A stretch of DNA of 64,000 nt from an uncultured Lachnospiraceae bacterium (GTDB lineage: Bacteria > Bacillota > Clostridia > Lachnospirales > Lachnospiraceae). Below, in pieces: positions 15,864 through 22,262 of this stretch (position 1 is its first letter; each line of letters opens with the position of its first letter). The stretch lies in contig CAJUHH010000004.1 of NCBI GenBank assembly GCA_910585965.1, positions 1 to 64,000 of the forward strand. The letters are read 5' to 3'. Below the pieces are notes generated by a model. The model had not been told where the DNA came from. It made no database searches and saw only the letters and a program-made list of their open reading frames with translations. The position numbers and the translations under genes were made by a program.

Positions 15864-16094
15864 ATGCAGTGGGTATTGCATGACATTCCGTTGGGGAGAA
15901 ATATTCAGACCATGCGAATGGCAAAAAATATGACACAGATGGAAGTGGTGGAGCAGATGCAGCTTATGGGAAGCATGATGTCGCGAAGCACTTTAGCAAA
16001 TATAGAAGCTGGAAGAAGAAATATTAAGGCCAGCGATTTGAAAGCATTGAAAATATTGTTTGATGTGGAGTATAGCGAATTCTTTAAAGATTAG
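15864..16094 (+). CDS. Small XRE-family regulator, copy 2
   Basis: A 76-residue paralogue of the preceding gene with the same single helix-turn-helix, differing at about 15 positions, mainly in the first helices and the recognition-helix flank (MQLMGSMMSRSTLAN). ATG 15864 follows GGAGG by six bases. A tandem duplication with partial divergence could create two repressors reading the same or slightly different operators. It is the last gene before the right-hand candidate attachment core at 16119. Confidence 0.8.
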   Translation: MQWVLHDIPLGRNIQTMRMAKNMTQMEVVEQMQLMGSMMSRSTLANIEAGRRNIKASDLKALKILFDVEYSEFFKD

Positions 16095-16118
16095 GTTCCC
16101 GCGTATTTGTTTTGCGCT

Positions 16119-16133
16119 GATAATCGGGATTGC
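16119..16133 (+). repeat. Candidate right attachment core
   Basis: GATAATCGGGATTGC matches 8543-8557 with one mismatch in direct orientation. Three TGATACC-like repeats follow at about 16172-16205, like integrase arm sites; TGATACC also occurs twice at 8627-8642 beside the left candidate core. Confidence 0.35.
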
Positions 16134-16150
16134 ATGGTGCTAGCACCATG
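16133..16150. repeat. Perfect 18-bp palindrome, copy 1
   Basis: CATGGTGCTAGCACCATG. A near-identical copy (17 of 18 bases) sits at 17801-17817 and a degenerate one (ACATGAT-N6-ATCATGT) at 21147-21166. No T-run follows, so a terminator role is unlikely. Confidence 0.7.
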
Positions 16151-16428
16151 TAAAGAAAGGCCGTCAAAATGTGATACTCCGTGATACCCGTATGATACCT
16201 ATATCTTTTTAAACGGTAAATAGACGGTATAATTTGAATAAAATAGATATGGGAAACCTTGAAAAACCACCAAAAAATTAACAAATATGTTAATGGTTTA
16301 GGGAGTTCGAGTAGCGGACAAGATGCTAGGGATGCTGATAAAATGGGCGTTTCCGGGATTGTTTTATGCCTGTTGGCTCTAAAATGGCTCTAAATATTTG
16401 ATGAATACTGGATTTGGGGCGGGTATCG
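16151..16428. other. Gene-free stretch between element end and direct repeat
   Basis: Holds three direct TGATACC-like repeats (about 16172-16205), a TTAAC-N6-GTTAA dyad (16278-16293) identical in form to the xis-int operators, and two GGCTCTAAA repeats (about 16375-16394) that recur near 21205-21222. No coding frame is convincing. Confidence 0.5.
16278..16293. promoter_or_regulatory. TTAAC-N6-GTTAA dyad
   Basis: Perfect 5-bp arms with six bases between, the same form as the operator at 10057-10072. It may bind the element's XRE repressor at the other end of the element. Confidence 0.45.
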
Positions 16429-16486
16429 TGATACCTGATGGTGGGGAGCGGCAACATTCTGTGTTGCATTTTAAAGGAATATTTGC

Positions 16487-16515
16487 TTGAATCTCCCTGC
16501 CGGATATGGTATATT
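16487..16515 (+). promoter_or_regulatory. Promoter of the antitoxin RNA
   Basis: TTGAAT (16487-16492), 17-bp spacer, TATATT (16510-16515). The same boxes and spacing are conserved in the second copy (21695-21723). Confidence 0.75.
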
Positions 16516-16521
16516 GTAAAC

Positions 16522-16618
16522 ATAAAAGGAAGCAACCGCCCACAAAGTGGTTGACCTCCCGCTAGGTTATGAGCCTACCTGAGTCCGGTCAAGAAACAAG
16601 GTAGGCTTATTTATTTTC
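16522..16618 (+). ncRNA. Type I antitoxin antisense RNA (RatA-like), copy 1
   Basis: An RNA of about 95 nt starting near 16522. It has an AACCGCCCACAAAGTGGTT stem-loop, and a terminator with arms AGCCTACCT / AGGTAGGCT followed by TATTTATTTT. Its 3' end overlaps the 3' end of the convergently transcribed toxin gene, as in TxpA/RatA and BsrG/SR4 systems, where the antisense RNA promotes toxin mRNA decay. The pairing is read directly from the overlap; the mechanism is inferred. Confidence 0.75.
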
Positions 16619-16706
16619 GCTTGTTATTCCTATCTATGTAGGCAAGCAATGCAAGGAGAAACGAACCGCCTAAAAATAATAGGCTAAAGACTTCGTATGT
16701 ATCCAT
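16611..16706 (-). CDS. 31-residue holin-like type I toxin
   Basis: A single-helix peptide beginning MDTYEVFSLLFLGGSF, with a hydrophobic core over residues 6-23 and a charged tail DRNNKRK. This is the pattern of the putative holin-like toxin family (TxpA/Fst-type small membrane toxins). An unusually strong ribosome site (GGGAGGTGAT) precedes the ATG. Its 3' end overlaps a convergent small RNA gene. The roughly 85-nt 5' leader contains CCTCCC near 16755, able to pair with the ribosome site and so hold the full-length mRNA inactive. Confidence 0.85.
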   Translation of the reverse strand: MDTYEVFSLLFLGGSFLLALLAYIDRNNKRK

Positions 16707-16793
16707 TTGCATCACCTCCCCTCTTCATGAATTTTGTGGTTCACACAAGTGAGGGAGGCTTTCCACCTTGTAACACGGTTGTTCCGTGCTTCT

Positions 16794-16822
16794 AATATAG
16801 CATAACTTCCAATATCCGACAA
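16794..16822 (-). promoter_or_regulatory. Toxin promoter
   Basis: On the minus strand TTGTCG (16822-16817), 17-bp spacer, TATATT (16799-16794). The transcript would begin near 16787, with a GCACGG/CCGTG hairpin at its very 5' end, a feature that often stabilises type I toxin mRNAs. Confidence 0.65.
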
Positions 16823-17016
16823 TCTATGCAGACAGTATGCAGTCGTTGGTCTATAAAGACATTCAAAACTCTTTAGCGGAAATAGAAAAGTTATAAATTT
16901 ATTGGGATTTTAGGGAGTGTTGGGCGTGGCGGCTGCTATGCCCTATATTTTTGTGGTAAATGTAGAGAGGGAGTGGTATAATTAAATCTGCAAATTAAGG
17001 TTGGGGAGGTAAAAAA

Positions 17017-17055
17017 GTGAAACGCTGCATTGTAGTAACCGATATAGTCGCATAA
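17017..17055 (+). CDS. 12-codon leader peptide of the acetyltransferase gene
   Basis: GTG-started frame encoding MKRCIVVTDIVA, preceded by GGGGAGG and ending 28 nt before the vat-like start codon. A TATAAT box lies at 16977-16982. Its last codons form one arm of the hairpin that covers the downstream start codon, the arrangement seen in translational attenuation of cat and erm genes. Confidence 0.7.
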   Translation: MKRCIVVTDIVA

Positions 17056-17096
17056 TAACTATCAGAACATGGAGGATTTTAAAATGACTATATCGG
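17039..17096 (+). promoter_or_regulatory. Translational attenuator hairpin
   Basis: CCGATATAGTC (17039-17049), inside the leader peptide, is a perfect 11-bp complement of GACTATATCGG (17086-17096), which begins at the G of the acetyltransferase ATG. The ribosome site GGAGG lies in the loop. A ribosome stalled in the leader by a bound antibiotic would open the stem. Confidence 0.75.
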
Positions 17097-17713
17097 AGAA
17101 CAAAATTTATCCCCGGACAGGTGATACTCAAACAGTTTATTTGAAAAACGTGATTACCAGTGACAGAATTAAAATTGGCGATTATACAATGTACAATGAT
17201 TTTGTGCATGACCCACGGGAATTTGAAAAGAACAATGTATTGTATCATTATCCTGTCAATGGAGATCAGTTACAAATTGGTAAGTTCTGTTCTATTGCTT
17301 GTGGGGCAAAGTTTTTGTTTACCAGTGCAAATCATGCAATGTCTTCACTTTCAACATATCCATTTCCAATATTTTTTGAGGAATGGGGGTTGGATGTAAA
17401 GGGGATTACAAGCGCATGGGATAACAAAGGCGATATTGTAATTGGTAACGATGTTTGGATTGGCTTTGAAGCGGTTATTCTATCTGGTGTCACGATTGGT
17501 GATGGAGCGATTATTGGTACACGAGCGGTTGTTACAAAAGATGTGCCGCCTTATACGATCGTTGGCGGTGTACCTGCAAAACCGATACAAAAACGGTTTT
17601 CGGACAATGTGATTTCTGAATTATTGAAACTTCAATGGTGGGAATGGTCTGAAAACAGGATTAAGAAAAACATTGCGGCGATTCAATCAGGTCGGATTGA
17701 GGATTTGGAATAA
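17084..17713 (+). CDS. vat: Vat/CatB-type xenobiotic O-acetyltransferase
   Basis: A 209-residue left-handed beta-helix hexapeptide acetyltransferase. The repeats run IGDYTMYND, IGKFCSIACGAKF, then IGNDVWIGFEAVILSGVTIG and IGTRAVVTK. The catalytic His lies in SANHAMSSLSTYPF near residue 82, and the GGVPAKPIQKRF and WWEWS motifs near the C-terminus are shared by streptogramin A (Vat) and CatB-type acetyltransferases. It would transfer acetyl from acetyl-CoA to a hydroxyl of an antibiotic; Vat is the nearest fit, but substrate cannot be fixed by eye. ATG 17084 follows ATGGAGGATTTTAAA. An attenuator hairpin and leader peptide precede it and a terminator follows. Confidence 0.85.
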   Translation: MTISENKIYPRTGDTQTVYLKNVITSDRIKIGDYTMYNDFVHDPREFEKNNVLYHYPVNGDQLQIGKFCSIACGAKFLFTSANHAMSSLSTYPFPIFFEEWGLDVKGITSAWDNKGDIVIGNDVWIGFEAVILSGVTIGDGAIIGTRAVVTKDVPPYTIVGGVPAKPIQKRFSDNVISELLKLQWWEWSENRIKKNIAAIQSGRIEDLE

Positions 17714-17800
17714 TTAGTAACATTTGTGTGGAAATACAGTTTTCTATAACTTCTGGTCTGTAAGAAAGGATAGAAAGTTTTTTCTTCGTAAGGATTTGAG

Positions 17801-17817
17801 CATGGTGCTAGCACCAT
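17801..17817. repeat. Palindrome CATGGTGCTAGCACCAT, copy 2
   Basis: Same sequence as 16133-16149. Together they bracket 1.67 kb containing the type I toxin-antitoxin genes and the acetyltransferase. Confidence 0.7.
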
Positions 17818-17845
17818 ATAAGTTAATGTAGATAAAGAAAATGGT

Positions 17846-17886
17846 AATGTGGCAGTTCGCAATATCAAGCGGATTGCCACATTTTT
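17846..17886 (+). terminator. Terminator after the acetyltransferase
   Basis: AATGTGGCA (17846-17854) and TGCCACATT (17875-17883) form a perfect 9-bp stem followed by TTTAT. Confidence 0.8.
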
Positions 17887-18061
17887 ATGGAAAAATAGGC
17901 GGTTACGTGGTAATATATAGAAGCAAAGATAAAAACACAACGCAAGGCAATCTTGTAGAACTGGTAGGTAGTCCAGTCGCACTGGCATGGTGTAAGTAGC
18001 CCTCCCTCCTTAGGGTCGTCCGTTCTTTGTTCATTTCAATCATTTTAAGGAGGATTTGTCA
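17887..18061 (+). other. Leader of the yjdF gene, possible structured RNA
   Basis: About 170 bases between a terminator and the yjdF-like gene with several pairable segments (for example ACTGGTAGGTAGTCCAGT and CCCTCC/TAGGG). yjdF genes are often preceded by the azaaromatic-sensing yjdF riboswitch, so this leader may hold such an element. I could not confirm the consensus by eye. A short frame here (starting GTG near 17909) is probably not a gene. Confidence 0.3.
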
Positions 18062-18432
18062 ATGGACAAAATCAACAAGTTGATCTCAGTATCGGGAAAG
18101 CTATCCGTGTGTAAGATTACGTTTGGGGCAGAACCAAAAGACTATGAGATATATGATTTCGTTCTAAAAAATTACTATCGGTTAAATTTAGTCTGGCTGT
18201 GGCAACTGATAGAAAAGAAATAGGTCGCAATCCTAAACGGGTACAACGTGAAGTGCGGAAACAGGTACAAAATACTGGGATAGGAACAAAATCACAACAG
18301 GCTTTGAAATTACAGCAGGAGCAGATGAAAACTGAACGTAAGACTGTGAGCCGGGAACGACGGGAAGCAGAGAAACAGCGGCAGTTTGAACTGAAACAGC
18401 AGAAAAGGAAAGAAAAGCATAGGGGCAGGTAA
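18062..18432 (+). pseudogene. yjdF: Frameshifted yjdF/DUF2992 gene
   Basis: The first frame encodes KLSVCKITFGAEPKDYE-IYDFVLKNYYRL, a conserved YjdF segment, then runs out of frame into a TAG at about 18222. The matching continuation KFSLAVATDRKEIGRNPKRV through EAEKQRQFELKQQKRKEKH is intact in another frame from about 18190 to 18432. A single-base indel near 18183-18192 (CGGTTAAATTTAG) explains both halves. The usual N-terminal dozen residues also seem replaced. YjdF is a small basic protein whose gene is commonly controlled by an azaaromatic riboswitch. ATG 18062 has AAGGAGG upstream. Confidence 0.8.
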
Positions 18433-18555
18433 TAACTGCTCCGGCATTTCTTCATGAAAATATGTAAGTAGAGTGTTGTGATTTAAAATATCTGGAATGT
18501 TTGTTTTATAAGGCGTTTAGGAACCAAAGATTCAGTTGCGGAAAGGAAAAATATT

Positions 18556-19425
18556 ATGTTTTATTCACCATTAAGATATCCTGGTGGTAAGGGTAAACTG
18601 GAACCGTTTATGGAATTGCTTATTGAGCAAACAGGACATATCGGTGGAACATATATTGAACCCTTTGCTGGTGGGGCTGGTATTGCACTAGAATTATTGG
18701 AAAAGAATATAGTAAATAAGATAGTAATTAATGATTTAGATAAAGGCGTATATTCGTTTTGGAAAGCGATATTGACAGAAACAGACAAATTTATAAATGA
18801 TATAAGAAATATTCCCTTAACTATTGATGAGTGGAATCGACAGAGAGCAGTTTTAGAAGATAATCGTAGATATAGTTATGAATTAGGATTTGCTACTTTT
18901 TATCTAAATAGGACAAATAGATCAGGAATAATAAAGGGTGGTGTTATAGGCGGAGTTGAACAAAGTGGCAGTTGGAGGATGGATGCACGTTTTAATAGAA
19001 ATGAGTTAATTGAACGTATTTTGAAAATTACAAGGCGAAAAAGACAAATACATATTTATAATAAGGATGTTAATTCTTTTGTACGAAACTATTTGCCGCA
19101 ATATGAAGAAAATGCATTTGTGTATTTTGATCCGCCATATTTTGGAAAAGGAAAACAATTGTATTTGAATTTTTTTTCTTATGATGATCATGTTCGCATC
19201 GAAAGAATGATAGATGATTATGTAAATTGTGATTGGGTTATTACATATGACGATGTACAAGAAATTGCAAATATATATCAAAACCATATTTTACGAAGGT
19301 TTGATTTGAATTATAGCGCGGCAGTAAAGAGAAAAGCAAGTGAAATTATTATATTTAGGCGATTAGATATGATGCCTAATATAAAACAGCTAGAGGAAAG
19401 AGGAATTTTCGTTAATTTACGATAA
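18556..19425 (+). CDS. dam: Dam-type D12 class N6-adenine DNA methyltransferase
   Basis: A 289-residue methylase of the Dam/DpnIIA (D12) family. The N-terminal FYSPLRYPGGKGKL motif matches the AdoMet-pocket motif X of this group, YIEPFAGGAGIALELL at about residues 34-49 is motif I, and YFDPPYF at about 190-196 is the catalytic motif IV. This class usually methylates adenine in GATC or related sites, but target specificity is not visible. The ATP-binding gene follows after 10 nt with GGGAGAAAA between, so the two are surely co-transcribed. Codons are AT-rich relative to the core genes. A solitary protective or hybrid defence role with the downstream ATPase is inferred. Confidence 0.88.
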   Translation: MFYSPLRYPGGKGKLEPFMELLIEQTGHIGGTYIEPFAGGAGIALELLEKNIVNKIVINDLDKGVYSFWKAILTETDKFINDIRNIPLTIDEWNRQRAVLEDNRRYSYELGFATFYLNRTNRSGIIKGGVIGGVEQSGSWRMDARFNRNELIERILKITRRKRQIHIYNKDVNSFVRNYLPQYEENAFVYFDPPYFGKGKQLYLNFFSYDDHVRIERMIDDYVNCDWVITYDDVQEIANIYQNHILRRFDLNYSAAVKRKASEIIIFRRLDMMPNIKQLEERGIFVNLR

Positions 19426-19435
19426 GGGAGAAAAA

Positions 19436-21037
19436 ATGTATAAATCATTGATAATAAACGATTTTAGGCAATTCAACAATATGGAGATTTCTCTAGGAAA
19501 AAGGCTGACAGTTATTGCTGGGAGAAACTCAACAGGAAAATCAACAATATTAGGAATATTGGCCAATAGTGGGGAATTGAAAAAAAAGGATGGAACTACA
19601 TATGCTAATGGGCAATTTAGAGCAGAGTTTAGTGAGATTCTCCATGGAAGTAAAAGATTTGATGCTTCAGGTTCCGATAGAATTCAAATTGATATCGTTG
19701 ATGATAAGGGCAATCAGATTGATTATAGAAAATTCCGTACAGCTTGGCAAAATGATAATGGCAAAGATAGATTTAGGGTAATTCCATTAAAGGTATTTGA
19801 AGATGGGAAAAAAACAGAAGCTAAAATGCAGATACCTGTAATTTATTTGGGATTATCACGATTATTTCCTATTGGTGAGGCAAATGAGGATAATATTAAA
19901 GCAAACAAAATAAAGTTTGATGATGATGAGCAGAAAAAATGGTTTATAGAAAAATATACGGAGATATTATCTATATATGACAATATTGGTGGCATTAATA
20001 ATTTTTCAATTGGAGAAACAGATAAAAAGAAAGGGGTAGGTATTGAAACAGACAAATATGATTATTTAACTAATTCTTCTGGACAAGATAACTTAGGACA
20101 AATTTTAATGTCGATATTATCATTTAAGAGATTAAAGCAAATAAGAGAAGAGTGGACTGGCGGACTGGTTTTGATAGATGAGATAGACGCAACGTTACAT
20201 CCAGCAGCACAAAAACGCCTCATTGATTTGCTTGTCAAAGAGGCAAAAACAAACGATATTCAGGTTGTTGTAACAACACATAGTTCGGATTTATTGAAGC
20301 ATATTTGTACAAAGACTGCACATAATAATGATAGTAGAAATAATGATGTAGAATTATACTATTTCACAAATGCCAATAGGCGTTTGGATATGAAACGTAA
20401 TCCAGGCTATTCTACTATAGAAAATGATTTATTGGTGGAGTCTATGTTGCAAAATTCAAATAAGGTAAAAATATATTCGGAGGATGCCGAAAACAGATGG
20501 TTTATAAAGAAATTGGTTCCAGAATATTTGCCATATGTTGATATCTTGGATGTTAAAATCGGATGTGATCAGTTGTTAAGTCTGTATTCAGGTGATGTGT
20601 CATATTTTGGAAATGTTCTCATAGTTCTTGATGGTGATGTTAAAGAAAAGGATTTGGAAGCAATACCTGAACAGTTAAGAAAAAGATTAAATAATATAAT
20701 AAAATTGCCTGGAACCATAAGACCAGAGGAAGTAATATATAATTATATTATGGAATTGGATTCAGAGCATCCATATTGGGAAAATACGAGTAAAGTTGAT
20801 ATGAATTGGACATATTTTAAAGAAAATGGGCCGAATTCGTTTAGGTACAATCAAGAAAAAGAACGTGAAAGATATAAAAAATGGTTTGTAGAACATCAAA
20901 TAATTTTTGATTCCACTAAACTTTTTGAATTTTGGGCAAAAGATAATAGAGAGCTGGTGGAAAGATTCAAACAAGAATTTGTTGTATCATATAATGCAGT
21001 TGCAAATAGAATATTTGCAATTACAATTAAGGATTGA
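19436..21037 (+). CDS. AAA ATPase with C-terminal TOPRIM-like region (OLD/PARIS-like)
   Basis: A 533-residue SMC/ABC-type ATPase. Walker A is GRNSTGKST at residues 29-37, a long insertion spans about 45-200, Walker B is LVLIDEIDATLHP at about 242-254, and the VVVTTHSSDLL His-switch lies near 281. After it comes a TOPRIM-like half with IYSEDAENRWF (acidic pair near 345) and IVLDGDV (DxD near 397), as in OLD nucleases and DUF4435 proteins. Such ATPase-TOPRIM proteins act in anti-phage defence by nucleic-acid cleavage on sensing invaders. Pairing with a DNA adenine methylase suggests modification-gated activity, which is inference. A terminator follows. Confidence 0.78.
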   Translation: MYKSLIINDFRQFNNMEISLGKRLTVIAGRNSTGKSTILGILANSGELKKKDGTTYANGQFRAEFSEILHGSKRFDASGSDRIQIDIVDDKGNQIDYRKFRTAWQNDNGKDRFRVIPLKVFEDGKKTEAKMQIPVIYLGLSRLFPIGEANEDNIKANKIKFDDDEQKKWFIEKYTEILSIYDNIGGINNFSIGETDKKKGVGIETDKYDYLTNSSGQDNLGQILMSILSFKRLKQIREEWTGGLVLIDEIDATLHPAAQKRLIDLLVKEAKTNDIQVVVTTHSSDLLKHICTKTAHNNDSRNNDVELYYFTNANRRLDMKRNPGYSTIENDLLVESMLQNSNKVKIYSEDAENRWFIKKLVPEYLPYVDILDVKIGCDQLLSLYSGDVSYFGNVLIVLDGDVKEKDLEAIPEQLRKRLNNIIKLPGTIRPEEVIYNYIMELDSEHPYWENTSKVDMNWTYFKENGPNSFRYNQEKERERYKKWFVEHQIIFDSTKLFEFWAKDNRELVERFKQEFVVSYNAVANRIFAITIKD

Positions 21038-21100
21038 TTCCCTCACGGATTTAATATCCCGCTGCTTGCAGCGTTCAGAAAGAAGAAGTTAGGGCTGAAT

Positions 21101-21122
21101 ACCCCGTAGCTTGCTACGGGGT
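21101..21122 (+). terminator. Hairpin after the methylase-ATPase operon
   Basis: ACCCCGTAGC-tt-GCTACGGGGT forms a perfect 10-bp stem. Only a weak T-rich tail follows (GGTTCATTTG), so termination is probable rather than certain. Confidence 0.6.
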
Positions 21123-21649
21123 GGTTCATTTGTGTAATGAATAGTAACATGATGCCAGTATCATGTCGCTAAGGTAGACAACGAAAAAATGGTTGTCCTG
21201 ACTGGCTCTATTTTGGCTCTAAAAATTTTGAAAGACTCAAATACGAGAGCGGTCTTTGAAAAATATAGATAATAAAACCTTTAAAAAACATAGAAAAATA
21301 GCCAGTTCAAGCTATTCGGCGAAGAGTTCAAGTGATGATAATCAAACGCAGGAAATGACGGAATATATAAAATTCTGGGCAAAATTTTCTTGAAAATCAG
21401 AAGAAATTATGCGTGAGTATAATAAATTGTCTGATGAAAATAAAAGGAAAGCAAGTAATCCATATTGTGAAATTAGATGATAGCAGGTATAGTGCATTTT
21501 TGATATAGGATATGTTTCCGATAACGGACGAATACATAGAATGGGAATATACCATAGCCGGAAATCATTTGATGCTGACAAGCGAGCATACAGCTAGAGA
21601 GATTGAACAGAAAGCAAAAAAGGTTATGAGTATGTCTGTGATGTCCGTA
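21123..21649. other. Degenerate element-end sequence
   Basis: About 530 bases with a degenerate palindrome (21147-21166), GGCTCTA repeats shared with 16370-16395, and scattered short frames, one ending EHTAREIEQKAKKV shortly before a stop near 21653. None has a ribosome site. It reads as decayed mobile-element DNA. Confidence 0.5.
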
Positions 21650-21729
21650 TGATACCTGATGGTGGAGAGCGGCCACATTTTAAGGAATATTTGTTTGAAT
21701 CTCCTTGCCGGATATGATATATTGTAAGT

Positions 21730-21828
21730 ATGAAAAGGAGCAACCGCCCACAAAGTGGTTGATCTTCGAAGTATAGCTTTTAAGCCTGCCTTCTACCGCC
21801 AAGAAATAAGGCAGGCTTATTTATTTTC
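21730..21828 (+). ncRNA. Type I antitoxin RNA (RatA-like), copy 2, orphan
   Basis: Promoter TTGAAT (21695-21700) and TATATT (21718-21723) with a 17-bp spacer. The RNA has the same CAACCGCCCACAAAGTGGTTG stem but a different middle segment and a changed terminator stem (AAGCCTGCC/GGCAGGCTT) with paired substitutions. The compensatory changes argue for selection on structure. Its cognate toxin here is reduced to a remnant, so it is an orphan that might still act on the 16611-16706 toxin. Confidence 0.7.
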
Positions 21829-21848
21829 GCTTGTTATTCCTATCTATG
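21821..21848 (-). pseudogene. Remnant of a type I toxin gene (last codons)
   Basis: Only the codons for IDRNNKRK and the stop remain in the minus strand; upstream coding sequence and ribosome site are replaced by unrelated sequence at about 21849. Confidence 0.7.
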
Positions 21849-21877
21849 GCAGAAAAACCCAACAAGTTGGGTTCGCA

Positions 21878-22261
21878 ATGCAAAAAGACACTATTTTAAC
21901 ATTACTGAAAACGGATAAAATGAACGGCAATTATACAAATAATTATTGGTTCTCATATAAAGACTATCTGGATCCGACAGATGATTTTACGGATTTCTGT
22001 TGTGAATGTCTTGAGGGAAAGCGTGAATATATTGCCTTGATTGAAAATTTAATCAACAAAGATAGAACTGCAAAAATTTTTGTGCAAGTCTATGGATTGG
22101 AAGATAAGGATAGGGTCATAACCGCTGATACGTTGATCATTTTCAGTAAATTATCTCTTGCCGAAATAGAGCATATTTTTAATAAACCAAAAGATATATT
22201 CCCAAGTGACATTGGAAAAGAAATGGCATACAAAGAAGAATCGGAATTAAGAAAGGTATGA
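21878..22261 (+). CDS. Hypothetical protein, possibly 5'-truncated
   Basis: A 127-residue reading from ATG 21878 (MQKDTILTLLKTDKMNGNYT). The frame stays open back to 21755 through the antitoxin RNA copy, but that part is clearly RNA-gene sequence. No ribosome site precedes ATG 21878, and the repeat boundary lies only 30 nt upstream, so the original 5' end may have been lost. The protein is acidic and soluble, with DYLDPTDDFTDFCCECLEG in the middle. It is 1 nt from the following methyltransferase gene. I do not recognise the family. Confidence 0.55.
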   Translation: MQKDTILTLLKTDKMNGNYTNNYWFSYKDYLDPTDDFTDFCCECLEGKREYIALIENLINKDRTAKIFVQVYGLEDKDRVITADTLIIFSKLSLAEIEHIFNKPKDIFPSDIGKEMAYKEESELRKV

Positions 22262-22262
22262 T

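Larger units (their letters stand above)
16429..16648. repeat. About 210-bp direct repeat, copy 1 (intact type I toxin-antitoxin)
   Basis: From TGATACCTGATGG to TATCTATG this segment matches 21650-21848 at high identity apart from a deletion and the divergent stem of the RNA. It carries the antitoxin RNA gene with its promoter and terminator and the 3' end of the toxin gene. Confidence 0.85.
21650..21848. repeat. About 200-bp direct repeat, copy 2 (toxin truncated)
   Basis: Matches 16429-16648 from TGATACCTGATGG to TATCTATG. The promoter boxes and 3' terminator of the antitoxin RNA are retained; sequence identity ends within the toxin gene, at the codons for its final residues. Confidence 0.85.

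Noticed and set aside
16133..16150. 18-bp palindrome considered as a transcription terminator
   Set aside because: No T-run follows on either strand and an identical copy occurs elsewhere, so a repeat or binding site is more likely.
17909..18001. Short GTG-started frame (VVIYRSKDK...) upstream of yjdF
   Set aside because: It lacks a clear ribosome site and lies in the structured leader of yjdF; more likely noncoding.
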